From contig JAVSGI010000006.1 in assembly GCA_032334235.1 (NCBI GenBank), positions 1-64,000 of the forward strand: a stretch of DNA of 64,000 nt, given 5' to 3'. The notes beneath the pieces are model-generated. The model was not told the origin of the DNA, did no database searches, and saw nothing but the letters and a program-made list of their open reading frames with translations. This DNA comes from Paracoccaceae bacterium Fryx2. Its GTDB lineage: Bacteria; Pseudomonadota; Alphaproteobacteria; Rhodobacterales; Rhodobacteraceae. Both the position numbers and the translations under genes were made by a program. This document shows positions 42,082 to 52,500 of this stretch, one piece after another (the first letter of the stretch is position 1; each line of letters opens with the position of its first letter).

Positions 42082-42870
42082 ATGTCGCGGTGGGGTCGTT
42101 ATGTGCCAGTGGCTGAACGCAGAAAAAAAGCTGAACAGGCAATGGCCAAACAGCGCAAGACGGGACACCCCGTGTCACCAGTTGTTCTCTCTGGCCGCAC
42201 GATCGCAACCACGGCGTGGGGCAAGGCATGGTGCAGTACCATGGAGAGTTTTGGGGATTATAACAGCCGTCTGCCACGCGGTCGCACCTATGTGCGTAAC
42301 GGCTCTGTAGTCGACCTCCAGATCACCTCAGGACAGGTAAGCGCGAAAGTCGCAGGATCCTTGCTATATACGGTTAAAATATCAATTGAGGCTCTGCCAA
42401 ATGCCCATTGGAAAGCTCTGCGCGAGGACTGCGCTAATGGCATAGACTCTTTGGTTGATCTACTACAGGGAAAATTGTCAAAACCAGTTATGGAGCGATT
42501 ATGTCAGCCAGGCAAAGGATTGTTTCCTAAGCCCTCAGAGATTAAACTTTCCTGTAGCTGTCCTGACTGGGCGTCCATGTGCAAACATGTTGCCGCAACT
42601 GTATACGCTATTGGTGCTCGTCTTGATCAACAGCCCGAACTGCTGTTTGTTCTGCGCGGGGTCAAGTATGAGGAATTAATCACCGCTATCAACCTTAAAA
42701 CTCCACTTGCGAAACCTTCTTCGTCGCCAGATAATATTCTGAAGACCGATGATATGGCCGCCTTGTTCGGCCTAGATATGGAAGCGCCTGCACCTGTAAA
42801 GGAGCCGATTCCGAAAACCGCCCCGGCTACGAAGAAAAAGCGCGGCGCTCGCAAAGATACCAAGATCTGA
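42082..42870 (+). CDS. SWIM zinc-finger protein, partner of the SNF2 protein
   Basis: Codes for 262 residues. The N-terminal region (GRTIATTAWGKAWCSTMESF, then NSRLPRGRTYVRNGSVVDL) is conserved in this family. The SWIM motif CSCPDWASMCKH near residues 157-168 supplies the C-x-C-x(n)-C-x-H zinc ligands. The C-terminal 60 residues are Pro/Lys-rich and disordered. SWIM proteins beside SNF2 helicases form a widespread two-gene unit in bacteria, probably acting on DNA together. Its exact function is unknown. Confidence 0.85.
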   Translation: MSRWGRYVPVAERRKKAEQAMAKQRKTGHPVSPVVLSGRTIATTAWGKAWCSTMESFGDYNSRLPRGRTYVRNGSVVDLQITSGQVSAKVAGSLLYTVKISIEALPNAHWKALREDCANGIDSLVDLLQGKLSKPVMERLCQPGKGLFPKPSEIKLSCSCPDWASMCKHVAATVYAIGARLDQQPELLFVLRGVKYEELITAINLKTPLAKPSSSPDNILKTDDMAALFGLDMEAPAPVKEPIPKTAPATKKKRGARKDTKI

Positions 42871-43202
42871 TTTCGGTTGCTGCGACAATGCGCAGCGTTT
42901 CACAGGGACCCGCATTAGAAAACGTACTTCATTGCTGCTGTGTGAACAGTCTGCGTGGTCGGGCTGAGAGACCACGCCGAATGCCCCGCGACTAGGCTGC
43001 CAGCGGCAATACGCTGCGCGGGGCTAGAATGACCACTTCAGGGACAGTTGCGCCGCGGCATTTTGAACGGCTCGACCGGTCGCTTTGGGCCGGTAGCGTC
43101 AACCGCCCGTGCATTGCTACCCGGACTTTGCAAAGGGTCTTATATTGCGCACTCAGGCTTCAGGGTTATTTCGCAGTGCAAAACTGCTCATTGCCTGCTT
43201 TT
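42871..43202 (+). other. gap without a gene
   Basis: I see no gene here. An open frame of 262 codons begins at 43,029 and covers part of the gap, but it lies antisense to the helicase and lacks protein-like features. There is no clear terminator between the convergent SWIM and helicase genes. Confidence 0.4.
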
Positions 43203-45380
43203 TTATGCCGATCCAAGCCATTCATTGAGCTTCGACCAGCGCCGCCGCCCGGAAACGTTCTTCACGGCAATCGCGAGGGCCTTCTTCTGCCCAACCAGCA
43301 CCACGAGCTTCTTACCGCGAGTCACACCTGTATAGATCAGATTCCGCTGCAGCATCGCGTAATGCTGCGTCATGACCGGGATCACTACAGCTGGGTATTC
43401 CGAACCTTGGCTCTTGTGGATGGTCGCGGCATAGGCGGGCACCAGCGTGTCGAGCTCGCCAAAGGCGAAGGTGACGGTCCGACCGTCAAAATTAACTGCG
43501 ACCTCGCCCTCACTCAGGTCGACATCTTCGATCATGCCAATGTCGCCGTTATAGACATCCTTGTCATAATCGTTCTCGATCTGCATGACTTTGTCGCCGG
43601 GTGCGAAGGTCCATCCGAACCGCTCCACCTTTTTATCACCAGCAGGGTTCAGCACTGCCTGCAATTCTATGTTGAGCGATCGCGCACCCACGCCGCCGCG
43701 ATTCATCGGGCAGAGCACTTGGATGTCCTTGATCGGATCCAAGCCAAAGCGGCGCGGGATGCGCTTGGACACCAACTCGACGATCCGGGACACGGCTTCC
43801 TCCGGGTCGGTGGCTGACACGAAGTAAAAATCTGTGTTTTCGTCGGAAGACCTCAGATCTGGTATTTGACCCGCGTTAATGGCGTGGGCTGTCGTGATGA
43901 TTTTACTCTGTGCTGCTTGGCGGAACACCTCAGTCAGTCGCGCCACGGTCACGGTGCCAGAACTGATAATGTCGGCAAGCACTTGGCCAGGCCCCACCGA
44001 AGGCAGCTGATCGATATCGCCCACTATGAGCAAAGCGGCTGCGCTTGGTACAGCCTTCATCAGCGACTGCATCAAAAGCACATCAACCATTGAGCTCTCG
44101 TCAACGACCAGCAGCTCGCAATCGAGGGGGTTTTCCTCGTCGCGCTTGAAGCCGAAAACCTTCGGGTCAAACTCTAGTAGCCGGTGGATTGTCTTTGCCT
44201 CCATGCCGGTCGCTTCCGTCATGCGTTTTGCCGCTCGGCCAGTCGGCGCACAGAGCAGGAGCTTTACGCCTTTGGCTGCCAGGATGCGCAGGATCGAGTT
44301 TACGATCGTGGTCTTGCCCACACCGGGGCCGCCCGTAATTACCATAACTTTCGACCTTAGCGCGGCGCGGATGGCCTCAGCCTGACTGGCGGCAAGCGTC
44401 AGTTCTGTCTTTTTCTCAATCCAAGGAAGTGCTTTGTCCGCATCAATGAGCTGCCAAGGCAGAGGCGCGTTTCGGATCCGTCTGATCTGTTCGGCGATCC
44501 CGCGCTCTGCCAGATAGAGGCCCGTCAGGAAAATGCACTCAACCTCGCCTACTAAGTCGGCCGTGACCGTTGTTTCGGCCAACTCTTCCAAAACAGCGCT
44601 CTCGATCAAAGGCGCAGGCACTTCGAGAAGTTTACCAGCCAGTCCGATCAGTTCTGCCCGGGGCAGGCCGCAATGGCCATTCCCCATCGCCTCCGTCAGC
44701 GCAAAGGAAATCCCCGCGCGCACCCGGATCATTGCCGTCTTCTCTATGCCGAGTTTTTCGGCAATTAGGTCGGCCGTGCGAAACCCGATGCCGCGAATGT
44801 CCTTGGCGAGCCGGTAAGGGTTCTCGCTCATGATTTGTACGGAATCGGTGCCATAGGTCTTGAAAATCCGCACAGCGCGCGCCGTGCCAACACCGTGTTG
44901 GTGCAAGAACACCATGATCTCGCGGATAACCTTCTGATCCGCCCATCCGGCGGTGATCTTGGCGGCCCGCACCGGCCCGATACCTCCCACCTCGCGCAGC
45001 CGCTCGGGCGTGGCCTCGATAATGTCGAAGACGTCCTTGCCGAAACTCTTGACCAAGCGCTTGGCGTAGACCGGGCCGATGCCGCGGATCATGCCCGAGC
45101 CGAGGTATTTTTCGATGCCTTCGAGGGTTGAAGGAGCGGATGTCTTCAAGAAATGCGCTTTGAACTGCAGGCCGTGATTGTGGTCGTTAAGCCAAACCCC
45201 AGATGCCGTTATCCATTCCCCGGCCGATATCATCGCGGCATGACCCACCGTAGTCACCAGGTCCCGATGGCCCCGCGCCTTAATCCTCAGCACGCAAAAA
45301 CCGCTCTCCTGACTGTGAAACGTGACGCGCTCCACCAGACCGGCCAAGACTTCTGTGACGCTGTCAGCCTGATGCTTCAT
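43203..45380 (-). CDS. recD2: RecD2-type helicase
   Basis: Codes for 725 residues, the usual RecD2 length. The N-terminal region has helix-hairpin-helix repeats (SGMIRGIGPVYAKRLV, then LREVGGIGPVRAAKITAGW). Walker A GGPGVGKTT is at residues 350-358, Walker B LLVVDESSMVD follows, then GDIDQLPSVGPGQVL. The C-terminal motif AYAATIHKSQGSEYPAVVIP and the LIYTGVTRGKKLVVLVG segment complete the SF1B core. It is a 5'-3' DNA helicase used in repair outside RecBCD. It overlaps the start of the upstream nuclease gene's stop by 4 bases, so the two are translated together. Confidence 0.93.
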   Translation of the reverse strand: MKHQADSVTEVLAGLVERVTFHSQESGFCVLRIKARGHRDLVTTVGHAAMISAGEWITASGVWLNDHNHGLQFKAHFLKTSAPSTLEGIEKYLGSGMIRGIGPVYAKRLVKSFGKDVFDIIEATPERLREVGGIGPVRAAKITAGWADQKVIREIMVFLHQHGVGTARAVRIFKTYGTDSVQIMSENPYRLAKDIRGIGFRTADLIAEKLGIEKTAMIRVRAGISFALTEAMGNGHCGLPRAELIGLAGKLLEVPAPLIESAVLEELAETTVTADLVGEVECIFLTGLYLAERGIAEQIRRIRNAPLPWQLIDADKALPWIEKKTELTLAASQAEAIRAALRSKVMVITGGPGVGKTTIVNSILRILAAKGVKLLLCAPTGRAAKRMTEATGMEAKTIHRLLEFDPKVFGFKRDEENPLDCELLVVDESSMVDVLLMQSLMKAVPSAAALLIVGDIDQLPSVGPGQVLADIISSGTVTVARLTEVFRQAAQSKIITTAHAINAGQIPDLRSSDENTDFYFVSATDPEEAVSRIVELVSKRIPRRFGLDPIKDIQVLCPMNRGGVGARSLNIELQAVLNPAGDKKVERFGWTFAPGDKVMQIENDYDKDVYNGDIGMIEDVDLSEGEVAVNFDGRTVTFAFGELDTLVPAYAATIHKSQGSEYPAVVIPVMTQHYAMLQRNLIYTGVTRGKKLVVLVGQKKALAIAVKNVSGRRRWSKLNEWLGSA

Positions 45381-45856
45381 GGGCTACGAGCGCCGCGCCG
45401 CCAATCCCATGGCATGACAAATGCGCCAGACCAGATATTGCGCCCAGTGCGCCGTGCTTCGGCCTCAATCAGCACGTAGTCTTGCGAATATTGCTGATAA
45501 GCCACCGCCCAGCCTTCGGCGACCATCCAGCCATTGAGATTGACCCCGTTCTGCGAGCAGACCGCAATGGTACGCCCATAGCGGTCAGTATCGCGCGCCA
45601 CGCAGCTGACACTGCGGCGACCAATCTGATCTGAAAGCGCCAGCGCCGCCTGCTGACCGCAGCGCCAGGATTGCCCAGAAGGGCGCGTGCAGAGCTGGCG
45701 GCTCTCAGGCGCATCGATCCCATGCAGACGGATGCGCATTCCCCGGATTTCCAGGCTGTCACCATCCCTCACACTCGCAACACCCGTGATTGTCTGTGCC
45801 GTAACCGGCATGGACAAAAACAGCAGGCAGAGGATCAGGGCGAGTCGCAGCAACAA
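45377..45856 (-). CDS. thermonuclease (SNase-like) with signal peptide
   Basis: Codes for 159 residues. Residues 1-20 (MLLRLALILCLLFLSMPVTA) are a Sec signal peptide. The SNase core follows: VRDGDSLEIRGMRIRLHGID (metal-binding Asp and catalytic Arg), APESRQLC, and DRYGRTIAVC with the second catalytic Arg. The family cuts DNA and RNA with calcium. Export would place it in the periplasm, where it could degrade incoming DNA. It is coupled to the RecD2 gene by a 4-base overlap. Confidence 0.88.
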   Translation of the reverse strand: MLLRLALILCLLFLSMPVTAQTITGVASVRDGDSLEIRGMRIRLHGIDAPESRQLCTRPSGQSWRCGQQAALALSDQIGRRSVSCVARDTDRYGRTIAVCSQNGVNLNGWMVAEGWAVAYQQYSQDYVLIEAEARRTGRNIWSGAFVMPWDWRRGARSP

Positions 45857-46027
45857 AATGTCCGTGTCTGGTTTCAGGGAATGACGATCTACGCCAAATC
45901 CCTTTTGTCACGCAGGGGGCCATGGGTCGAGTCGCGAATGTTAACGCTGATGTGCAGACGAGGATTTCATTCGTTTCCAGCGCACTATGGTTGCTGACGC
46001 AGGTGCAGACCCAAGCTATAGTGGGGC

Positions 46028-47407
46028 ATGACCTTCGCTTTCTACGACCTCGAAACAACCGGCCTTTCACCTGCTTTCGATCAGCCCCTGCAATTCGCCG
46101 CCATTTTGACGGATGACGAATTCAGGGAGATCGAGCGGGTCAATCTGCGTTGCCGGATCGCCCCGCATATTATTCCTTCGCCTTGGGCACTGGCTGTAAC
46201 TGGCGTGCGCCCAGCGCAGTTGCTGGACCCAGCCCTGCCGACGCTCTTTGAGTTCACGCAAGAGATCTGCGCGCTGATCAATCGCTGGTCGCCTGCGATC
46301 TGGACCGGGTTCAACAGCATCCGCTTTGACGAGGAGATGCTGCGCCAGGCCTTCTACCAGAACCTGCAGCCGGACATCTTCGCCACTCAGTTCAACGGCA
46401 ATGCGCGTTTTGATCTGCTGACGGCTCTCTATGCCGTCTGGCACCGCCAACCCGACCTGTTTGAGTGGCCCGTCGATGAAACCGGGCGCGTGCGCTTCAA
46501 GCTTGATCTTATCACGCCCCTGAATGGCTTTGCAGCACACAACGCGCATGATGCACTCGGCGATGTCGAGGCGACCATTCACATCGCGCGCGAGATCGCC
46601 CAGCGCGCCCCGGCGCTTTGGGCAGAGTTGCTGGCCAATCGCGACAAGGCGCAGGTGCAGGCACGGCTTGAGGCGTTCCAGCCCATGGCGCTGGTCGAAC
46701 GCTTTGGTGGTGGACCGCCGCGTGCAACGCTTGGCTGCTTCTGTGGCTATTCGGCCAGCAACCCAAACCTTGCAGCCTTCTTTGACCTGGAGGCGGGCGA
46801 TCCTGCCGATTTCCTGACTGCCGATGATGCAGCGCTCTTCGCGGCCGTGGACGCCACGCCGAAGATCATCCGTTCCTTGTCGGTCAACAAGACGCCAGCA
46901 CTCTTGTCTCTCCCGACACCCACCGACCTGCAGTTGCGCCGTGCCGAGGTCATCGCCAATGCGCCTGAATTCCGCGCGCGTGTCGCACAGGCACTGGCTG
47001 CACGGTTTCCCGAGGATCCTGCAGCCCCGACGCCTTTGGTCGAAAAGCAGATCTTCGGTGGCTTTTACAGCCGTGCCGACAAAGCCCTGCTTGTGGAATT
47101 CCAGCGCGCGGACTGGCGGCATCGGCAGGAACTCGTGGCGGCGCTGGGTGATCTCCGCTTGCGCCAGCTCGGCCGCCGCCTGGTGGCGTTTCATGCGCCG
47201 CAGCTGCTTTCCTCCAAAGAACGAGCGCAATTTGAGGATTGGCTAAGCGAGCGCTGGTCCGCGCCAGATGCGCCGGAGACCGAGTGGATGACCGCAGACA
47301 AGGCCCGGCGCGCCCTTGATGAAATCCGTGGAAACGACGGATTGGATCAGGCACTGATCGGTGAGATCGAAGTCTACTTGCAAAGCTTTGATATAAAAGC
47401 GAGCTAG
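46028..47407 (+). CDS. sbcB: exonuclease I-like DEDD exonuclease
   Basis: Codes for 459 residues. The N-terminal exonuclease domain begins FAFYDLETTGLSPAFDQPLQ, with the catalytic Asp and Glu near residues 7 and 9. The later acidic sites lie in FNSIRFDEEMLRQAFYQ near 97 and in AHNAHDALGDVEATIHIARE near 170-180. The C-terminal half corresponds to the ExoI SH3-like and helical region. Exonuclease I degrades single-stranded DNA 3'-5' in recombination and repair. It is a little shorter than E. coli SbcB (475). A TATAGT box 6 bases before the ATG suggests a short or leaderless message. Confidence 0.8.
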   Translation: MTFAFYDLETTGLSPAFDQPLQFAAILTDDEFREIERVNLRCRIAPHIIPSPWALAVTGVRPAQLLDPALPTLFEFTQEICALINRWSPAIWTGFNSIRFDEEMLRQAFYQNLQPDIFATQFNGNARFDLLTALYAVWHRQPDLFEWPVDETGRVRFKLDLITPLNGFAAHNAHDALGDVEATIHIAREIAQRAPALWAELLANRDKAQVQARLEAFQPMALVERFGGGPPRATLGCFCGYSASNPNLAAFFDLEAGDPADFLTADDAALFAAVDATPKIIRSLSVNKTPALLSLPTPTDLQLRRAEVIANAPEFRARVAQALAARFPEDPAAPTPLVEKQIFGGFYSRADKALLVEFQRADWRHRQELVAALGDLRLRQLGRRLVAFHAPQLLSSKERAQFEDWLSERWSAPDAPETEWMTADKARRALDEIRGNDGLDQALIGEIEVYLQSFDIKAS

Positions 47408-47442
47408 CGATCAACGACTGTTCTTCCCTGTGAATCAACTTA

Positions 47443-47472
47443 TTGCGATAAACTACTTTTTAAGCCTATATT
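47443..47472 (+). promoter_or_regulatory. possible promoter of the BREX operon
   Basis: TTGCGA (47443-47448) and TATATT (47467-47472) are separated by 18 bases in an AT-rich gap between the exonuclease and the WYL regulator. If used, the WYL start would be the TTG at 47485 or the GTG at 47500. This is inference from consensus only. Confidence 0.35.
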
Positions 47473-47484
47473 TGCTGAAAGTGA

Positions 47485-48375
47485 TTGGAAAAGAACTGCG
47501 TGCCGCAAAAACAGGTCAAACAGCTGAACTGGAGCGCCGAGCGCCGCAACGCGTTCATCGAGTTTCGGGTGTTTTGGTATGGCCGGATCAACCGGTCTGA
47601 CCTGATGGAAACATTCGGCATTTCGCTTCAGCAAGCCTCGCTCGACCTGACTGGTTATTCCGAGCAGTGGAAGCGCAACCTCGTCTATGACAAGAGCCAG
47701 CGCGCCTATGTCCGGCGAAAGAATTTCACGCCACATTTCATCACGCCCAGCGCAGAGGATTATTTCGCCCAGTTGCGTGCTGTCGATCAGGGTCTGGTCT
47801 CACGTGAGCAGAGCTGGATCAGCGTGTTTCCCGGCTATGGTGCGACGCCAACCCCTGCACGCGGTGTTGCGCCAGAGACCCTGCGCGACGTGCTGGCCGC
47901 AATCCATGAACCCGCAGCCCTTCAAGTGACATACCAGTCGATGTCACGACCGGAGCCCAGCGCGCGCTGGATCGAGCCGCATGCACTGGCGTTTGATGGC
48001 TTTCGCTGGCATGCGCGCGCCTTTTGCCAAAACGACCAGGTGTTCAAGGATTTCTTGCTCTCGCGGATTGTCGAGATTGGCAAGCGGGGACCGGTCACGG
48101 CCGGCCAGCAAAGCGACACAGATTGGCACAGCGAAGTGGTGCTCGAGATTGGCCCTCATCCAGACCTCTCGCCGACGCAGCGCCGCGCTATCGAGATGGA
48201 CTACGGCATGCAAGATGGCCGGGCCCAGATTCCGGTGCGCCGGGCGCTCCTGTTCTATGCGTTAAAACGCCTCGGACTCGACACGGATCCGGCTGCGCGG
48301 CGACCGCAGGATCAGCAAATTGTGCTTTTGAACCCCGAAGTGCTCGCGCGCCAACCTACCGTGGCTTCTGTATGA
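47485..48375 (+). CDS. brxR: BREX-associated WYL regulator (BrxR-like)
   Basis: Codes for 296 residues from a TTG. The GTG at 47500 is a credible later start. Residues 12-60 are a winged helix (WSAERRNAFIEFRVFWYGRI, then NRSDLMETFGISLQQASLDL). About 140-215 is a WYL domain (LQVTYQSMSRPEPSARWIEP, then HALAFDGFRWHARAFC). The C-terminus is the dimerisation region. The length and position directly before brxA match BrxR, which represses BREX expression. It overlaps brxA by 4 bases (ATGA). Confidence 0.85.
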   Translation: MEKNCVPQKQVKQLNWSAERRNAFIEFRVFWYGRINRSDLMETFGISLQQASLDLTGYSEQWKRNLVYDKSQRAYVRRKNFTPHFITPSAEDYFAQLRAVDQGLVSREQSWISVFPGYGATPTPARGVAPETLRDVLAAIHEPAALQVTYQSMSRPEPSARWIEPHALAFDGFRWHARAFCQNDQVFKDFLLSRIVEIGKRGPVTAGQQSDTDWHSEVVLEIGPHPDLSPTQRRAIEMDYGMQDGRAQIPVRRALLFYALKRLGLDTDPAARRPQDQQIVLLNPEVLARQPTVASV

Positions 48376-48992
48376 CGCCCGCCGATCCGCCACATTATAA
48401 GATGTCCTTCTCGACAGGGGGCCTATTCCTGAATGAAACGCTGGCTGTCGCGCGGCTGCACGTGGCTGGCGAGCCATGGTCGGTAACAATCAGCCGGGCG
48501 CTTACTGAGGGGGCAACCTCGCTGCCCAAGGCGGCCTCGCAGCGTCGCACGTTGCGCGAAATCGTGAATCGTCTATCGACGCTCACTGACATGGAGCGCG
48601 ACTACCTTCTCACTCAGGCTGATCGCGACGATCAACTCGCCTTGCTTTGGCTGGCCACCTGCCGTGCGTATCGTTTCGTCCGTGAATTCGCGACCGACGT
48701 CCTGCGCGAGCGACATCTGTCGTTTCAGCTCGATCTGCCTTTGGAAAGCTTCGACATCCTGTTTGCAGCCAAAGCGGAGTGGGATGACGGACTGGCGAGC
48801 ATCAGCCCCTCAACCCGCGCAAAGCTTCGGCAAGTCTTGTTTCGGATGATGCGCGAGGCACATGTCATATCGGACGACAGCAGGATCCAGTCTGCCATCG
48901 TTTCTTCTCGGCTGAGGGCTATGCTCGAGCAGGACTGCCCTGCTGACCTCGTGCTGTTTCCGGGGATTGCCCGTGATGGAGGTGCTTCGTGA
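48372..48992 (+). CDS. brxA: BrxA (DUF1819 family)
   Basis: Codes for 206 residues starting MTPADPPHYKMSFSTGGLFL. The SFSTGGLFLNETLAVARLH segment followed by TLREIVNRLSTLTDMERDYL is typical of the DUF1819/BrxA inner family, a small helical DNA-binding protein. It is the first structural gene of the operon, overlapping its neighbours by 4 bases on both sides. Known type 1 BREX systems contain it, but its molecular role is not settled. Confidence 0.92.
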   Translation: MTPADPPHYKMSFSTGGLFLNETLAVARLHVAGEPWSVTISRALTEGATSLPKAASQRRTLREIVNRLSTLTDMERDYLLTQADRDDQLALLWLATCRAYRFVREFATDVLRERHLSFQLDLPLESFDILFAAKAEWDDGLASISPSTRAKLRQVLFRMMREAHVISDDSRIQSAIVSSRLRAMLEQDCPADLVLFPGIARDGGAS

Positions 48993-49591
48993 ACAAACCG
49001 ACCAGCCGCAGAGAGCGTGCAGAACATCTCTTCAAGGTGGTTACCAGCCCGCGGTTCTTGACCAAGCAGGGCCTTGGCAATGAGGTGCCGTTTTTCATCT
49101 GCCCCTATCCGGCAGAAGAGGGGCTGTCGATGAATGAGGATCGGCTGGATCTGGTCACGCGGATTACCCATGCAGGTATCGCCGTGCTGGACCTCAGTCT
49201 GTACGACCTGTCTCTCGGCATCTTAGAGGAGCGGGGCATTCTGGAGCAGATCCTCGAGATCGAACGCGATACTGACAAGCGTGAGGTCCGGGAGCTGCTG
49301 CAGTCGGTGCTGGACCCCAAGGCCAATCTAATCCCGAGGATTGGCGAGGCCATTGATGCAACGCCACACGACGTCATCTTTTTGTCGGGCGTAGGCGAGG
49401 TCTATCCCTACATCCGGTCGCACAACGTGCTGAACAATTTGCAAAGCACCGCCAAGGACAAGCCGACCGTTCTGTTTTTCCCGGGCAGCTACACTCATGC
49501 GCTTGCAACAGGGGCCTCGCTCGATCTCTTCGGGCGCCTGCATGACGACAAGTATTACCGGGCTTTCAACATCCTGAACTACGAGGTTTGA
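48989..49591 (+). CDS. brxB: BrxB (DUF1788 family)
   Basis: Codes for 200 residues. Characteristic DUF1788 segments are EVPFFICPYPAEEGLSMNED near residue 30, DLSLYDLSLGILEERGILEQ and FLSGVGEVYPYIRSHNVLNN near 131, and VLFFPGSYTHALATGASLDL near 158. It is required with BrxC, PglX and PglZ for modification and defence in type 1 BREX. It is translationally coupled to brxA and lies 4 bases before brxC. Confidence 0.95.
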   Translation: MNKPTSRRERAEHLFKVVTSPRFLTKQGLGNEVPFFICPYPAEEGLSMNEDRLDLVTRITHAGIAVLDLSLYDLSLGILEERGILEQILEIERDTDKREVRELLQSVLDPKANLIPRIGEAIDATPHDVIFLSGVGEVYPYIRSHNVLNNLQSTAKDKPTVLFFPGSYTHALATGASLDLFGRLHDDKYYRAFNILNYEV

Positions 49592-49595
49592 TCCA

Positions 49596-52500
49596 ATGAC
49601 GATTTCGATGCGTGACATTTTTGAAAAGCCCGTCGACCGCGCCATTGATGGCGTCATCAAGGCTGATGATGAGGCGAGCCTCCGGGTTGAACTCGACGAG
49701 TATGTCATCACCGGCGAAATCGGGCAGCGGCTCGAGCAGTTCCTTGATGCCTACAACAATTACAAGACTGCGAACGGCGTCTGGATTTCTGGGTTTTTTG
49801 GCTCGGGCAAATCGCACCTCCTGAAGATGCTTGCCCTGCTTTTGGAAAACCGGGAAGTCGACGGGGTGAAGGCCTTCGACATTTTCGCCGAAAAGCTGAA
49901 GGATGAGCCGATGCTGGCTGGCGCGTTGCGCAAGGCCGTGTCGATCCCGTCAAAGTCGATCTTGTTCAATATTGACCAGAAGGCTGATGTGATCTCAAAA
50001 ACTGACGTCGATGCTCTTCTGGCGGTGTTCCAGAAGGTGTTTGACGAGATGTGCGGCTATTATGGCAAGCAGCCTCATATCGCACAGTTCGAGCGCCAGC
50101 TGGATGAGCGAAACCAGTTCGAAGCCTTCAAGTCAGCGTTTCAGGAGATCTCCGGCAAGCCCTGGGAGACGCGCGGCCGGGAAGAGGCTCTGCTTGAAGG
50201 GCGCAGTATCGCTGCCGCTTTTGCACAGGCGACAGGTACGGATGCTGCTGATGCCAAGGATATTCTTGCGCAGTACCGCAAGGACACGCGGGTTTCGATC
50301 GAGGACTTCGCCAACATGGTAAAAACCTGGATCGACCGGCAGGTCCCGAACTTCCGCCTGAACTTCTTCGTGGATGAGGTCGGCCAGTACATCGCTGACA
50401 ATATCAAACTGATGACCAACCTTCAGACCATTGCCGAAAGCCTGAACACGAAGTGCAAGGGCCAGGCTTGGATAATTGTGACGGCGCAGCAGGCGATTAC
50501 CGAAGTGGTGGGCGACATGACCGCCCAGCAGGAAAACGACTTCTCCAAGATCCAAGCCAGGTTCAGCAACCGCATGCCCCTGAACTCCGCCGATGTGGCA
50601 GAGGTGATCCAGCGCCGACTTTTGTTCAAGAACGATGCAGCCCAGATCATGCTGGGCAACCTGCATGACAAGGAAGAGAACAACCTCAAGACTTTGTTCG
50701 ACTTTTCGGATGGTTCGATCCGCTTGAAGAACTACCGGGACCGCAAGCATTTCATCGCGAGCTACCCGTTCCCACCCTATCAATACACGCTGTTCCAGAT
50801 GGCGATCATATCGCTCTCGCAGCACAATGCCTTTGAGGGCAAGCACAGCTCAGTCGGGGAACGCTCGATGCTGGGCGTATTCCAGGAGGTAGCCAAGGCC
50901 CTTGCTGACCGCCCGGTTGGGGGGCTTGCGACCTTCGATCTGATGTTCGAGGGGATCCGCACAGCGCTGAAATCTGCTGTTCAGCAATCGATCCAGATCG
51001 CTGAAAAGAACCTTGATGATCCGTTCGCGGTTCGGGTTCTAAAAGCCTTGTTCCTTGTTAAATACGTCAAGGAATTCAAGCCGTCGGTTCGCAACATCAG
51101 CATTTTGCTGCTCTCAGAGTTCGAAGCCGATCAAGTGGGCCAGCGCCGCAAGATTGAGGAGGCTTTGGGCGTTCTCGAGCGCAACACCTATATCCAGCGC
51201 AACGGTGAGGTCTATGAATTCCTGACCAATGAGGAAAAGGACGTCGAGGCCGAGGTTAAGGCACTTGATGTCGATCCGACAGAGATCAGCAAGGAGCTGG
51301 AAACCCTTGCTTTTGACACGATCCTTCGACACCGCAAGATCAAGCATCTGGCAACGGGCTTTGAGTATGCCTTCAGCCGCAAGCTCGACGATCACCTGCT
51401 GGGCCGGGAATACGAGCTCTCGATCAACATCATAAGCCCCTTCAACGAAGATGCCGCCGCACCTGATGCTGTTCGCATGCGCAACATGGGGCGCGAAGAG
51501 CTGGCCATCGTGCTGCAGCCCGATGTCCGGTTTATTCGCGATCTGACGCTGTTTCGCCAAACCGACAAGTTCATCCGGCAGTCGCGCAGTGGCTCGCCAC
51601 AGCCTGGTCGTGACCGGATCATCCTCGAAAAGGGCGAGCAGAATGGTCGCCGCGCGAAAGACCTTGAACTGCGGCTTCGCAAGCTGATGGCCTCTGCGCG
51701 CCTTTTCGTGCGCGGTGACGAACTCGACATCGGAGGTGACGAGCCGCAGGACCGCGTCGTGAAGGCGTTCCAAGCGCTCGTTGACAAGGTTTACGTCAAC
51801 CTGTCGATGTTGCGCGGCGTGAGTTATGTCGAGGCAGACATTGCCAAGGCCGCCAGCCCGACAGGGGGCCTCTTTGGAGACGCAGGCACTGGTCTGACCG
51901 AAGCCGAACAGGATGTTCTGAACCACGTTCAGGGTCAGGCGCGTAACGGTGTGAAGGTATCGGCCAAGTACTTGTCCGAGCGCTTCGGTGCGAAGCCTTA
52001 TGGCTGGCCCACAATGGCGACGCTTTGCCTTGCTGCCAGCCTGTCCGGAAAGGGCAAATGCGAAGCCCGCTCGGACGGCACCTCTTTGGAAGGCGCCGAT
52101 CTGGCGCGGGCCTTAAACAACAGCCACATGCTGGGCAATGTGCTTCTGACCCCGCAGTTGGAATTCACCGCGTCGCAAATCAAGGCCGCGAAGGACATGT
52201 ACAAAGAGCTGTTCGGCCTGCCTGCTGACGGGTCGGATGCGCGGGTTCTGGGGGCCGAATGGGCAGACAGCATTCGCAAGCTCGCGGATGAGCTGAACCA
52301 GCGTGTCATCGAAAAGTTCAAGTATCCGTTCCTCGCAGCACTCGAGCCCTTTCGCGATCAGATCGTCGCCATGATGGGCAAGCCTGCGACCTGGTACATA
52401 ACGGAACCGGTCAAACAGGAAAATGAGCTACTCGATGCCAAGGAAGGCATCCTCGACAAGATCCGCAGCTTCATGGGTGGGGCGCAGCTTGAAATCTATG

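Noticed and set aside
39449-42870. DISARM system
   Set aside because: SNF2 alone is not enough. No drmA, drmB (DUF1998) or drmC gene and no DISARM methyltransferase are present.
43029-43817. 262-codon plus-strand ORF
   Set aside because: It is antisense to the well-supported RecD2 C-terminus and has no recognisable features.
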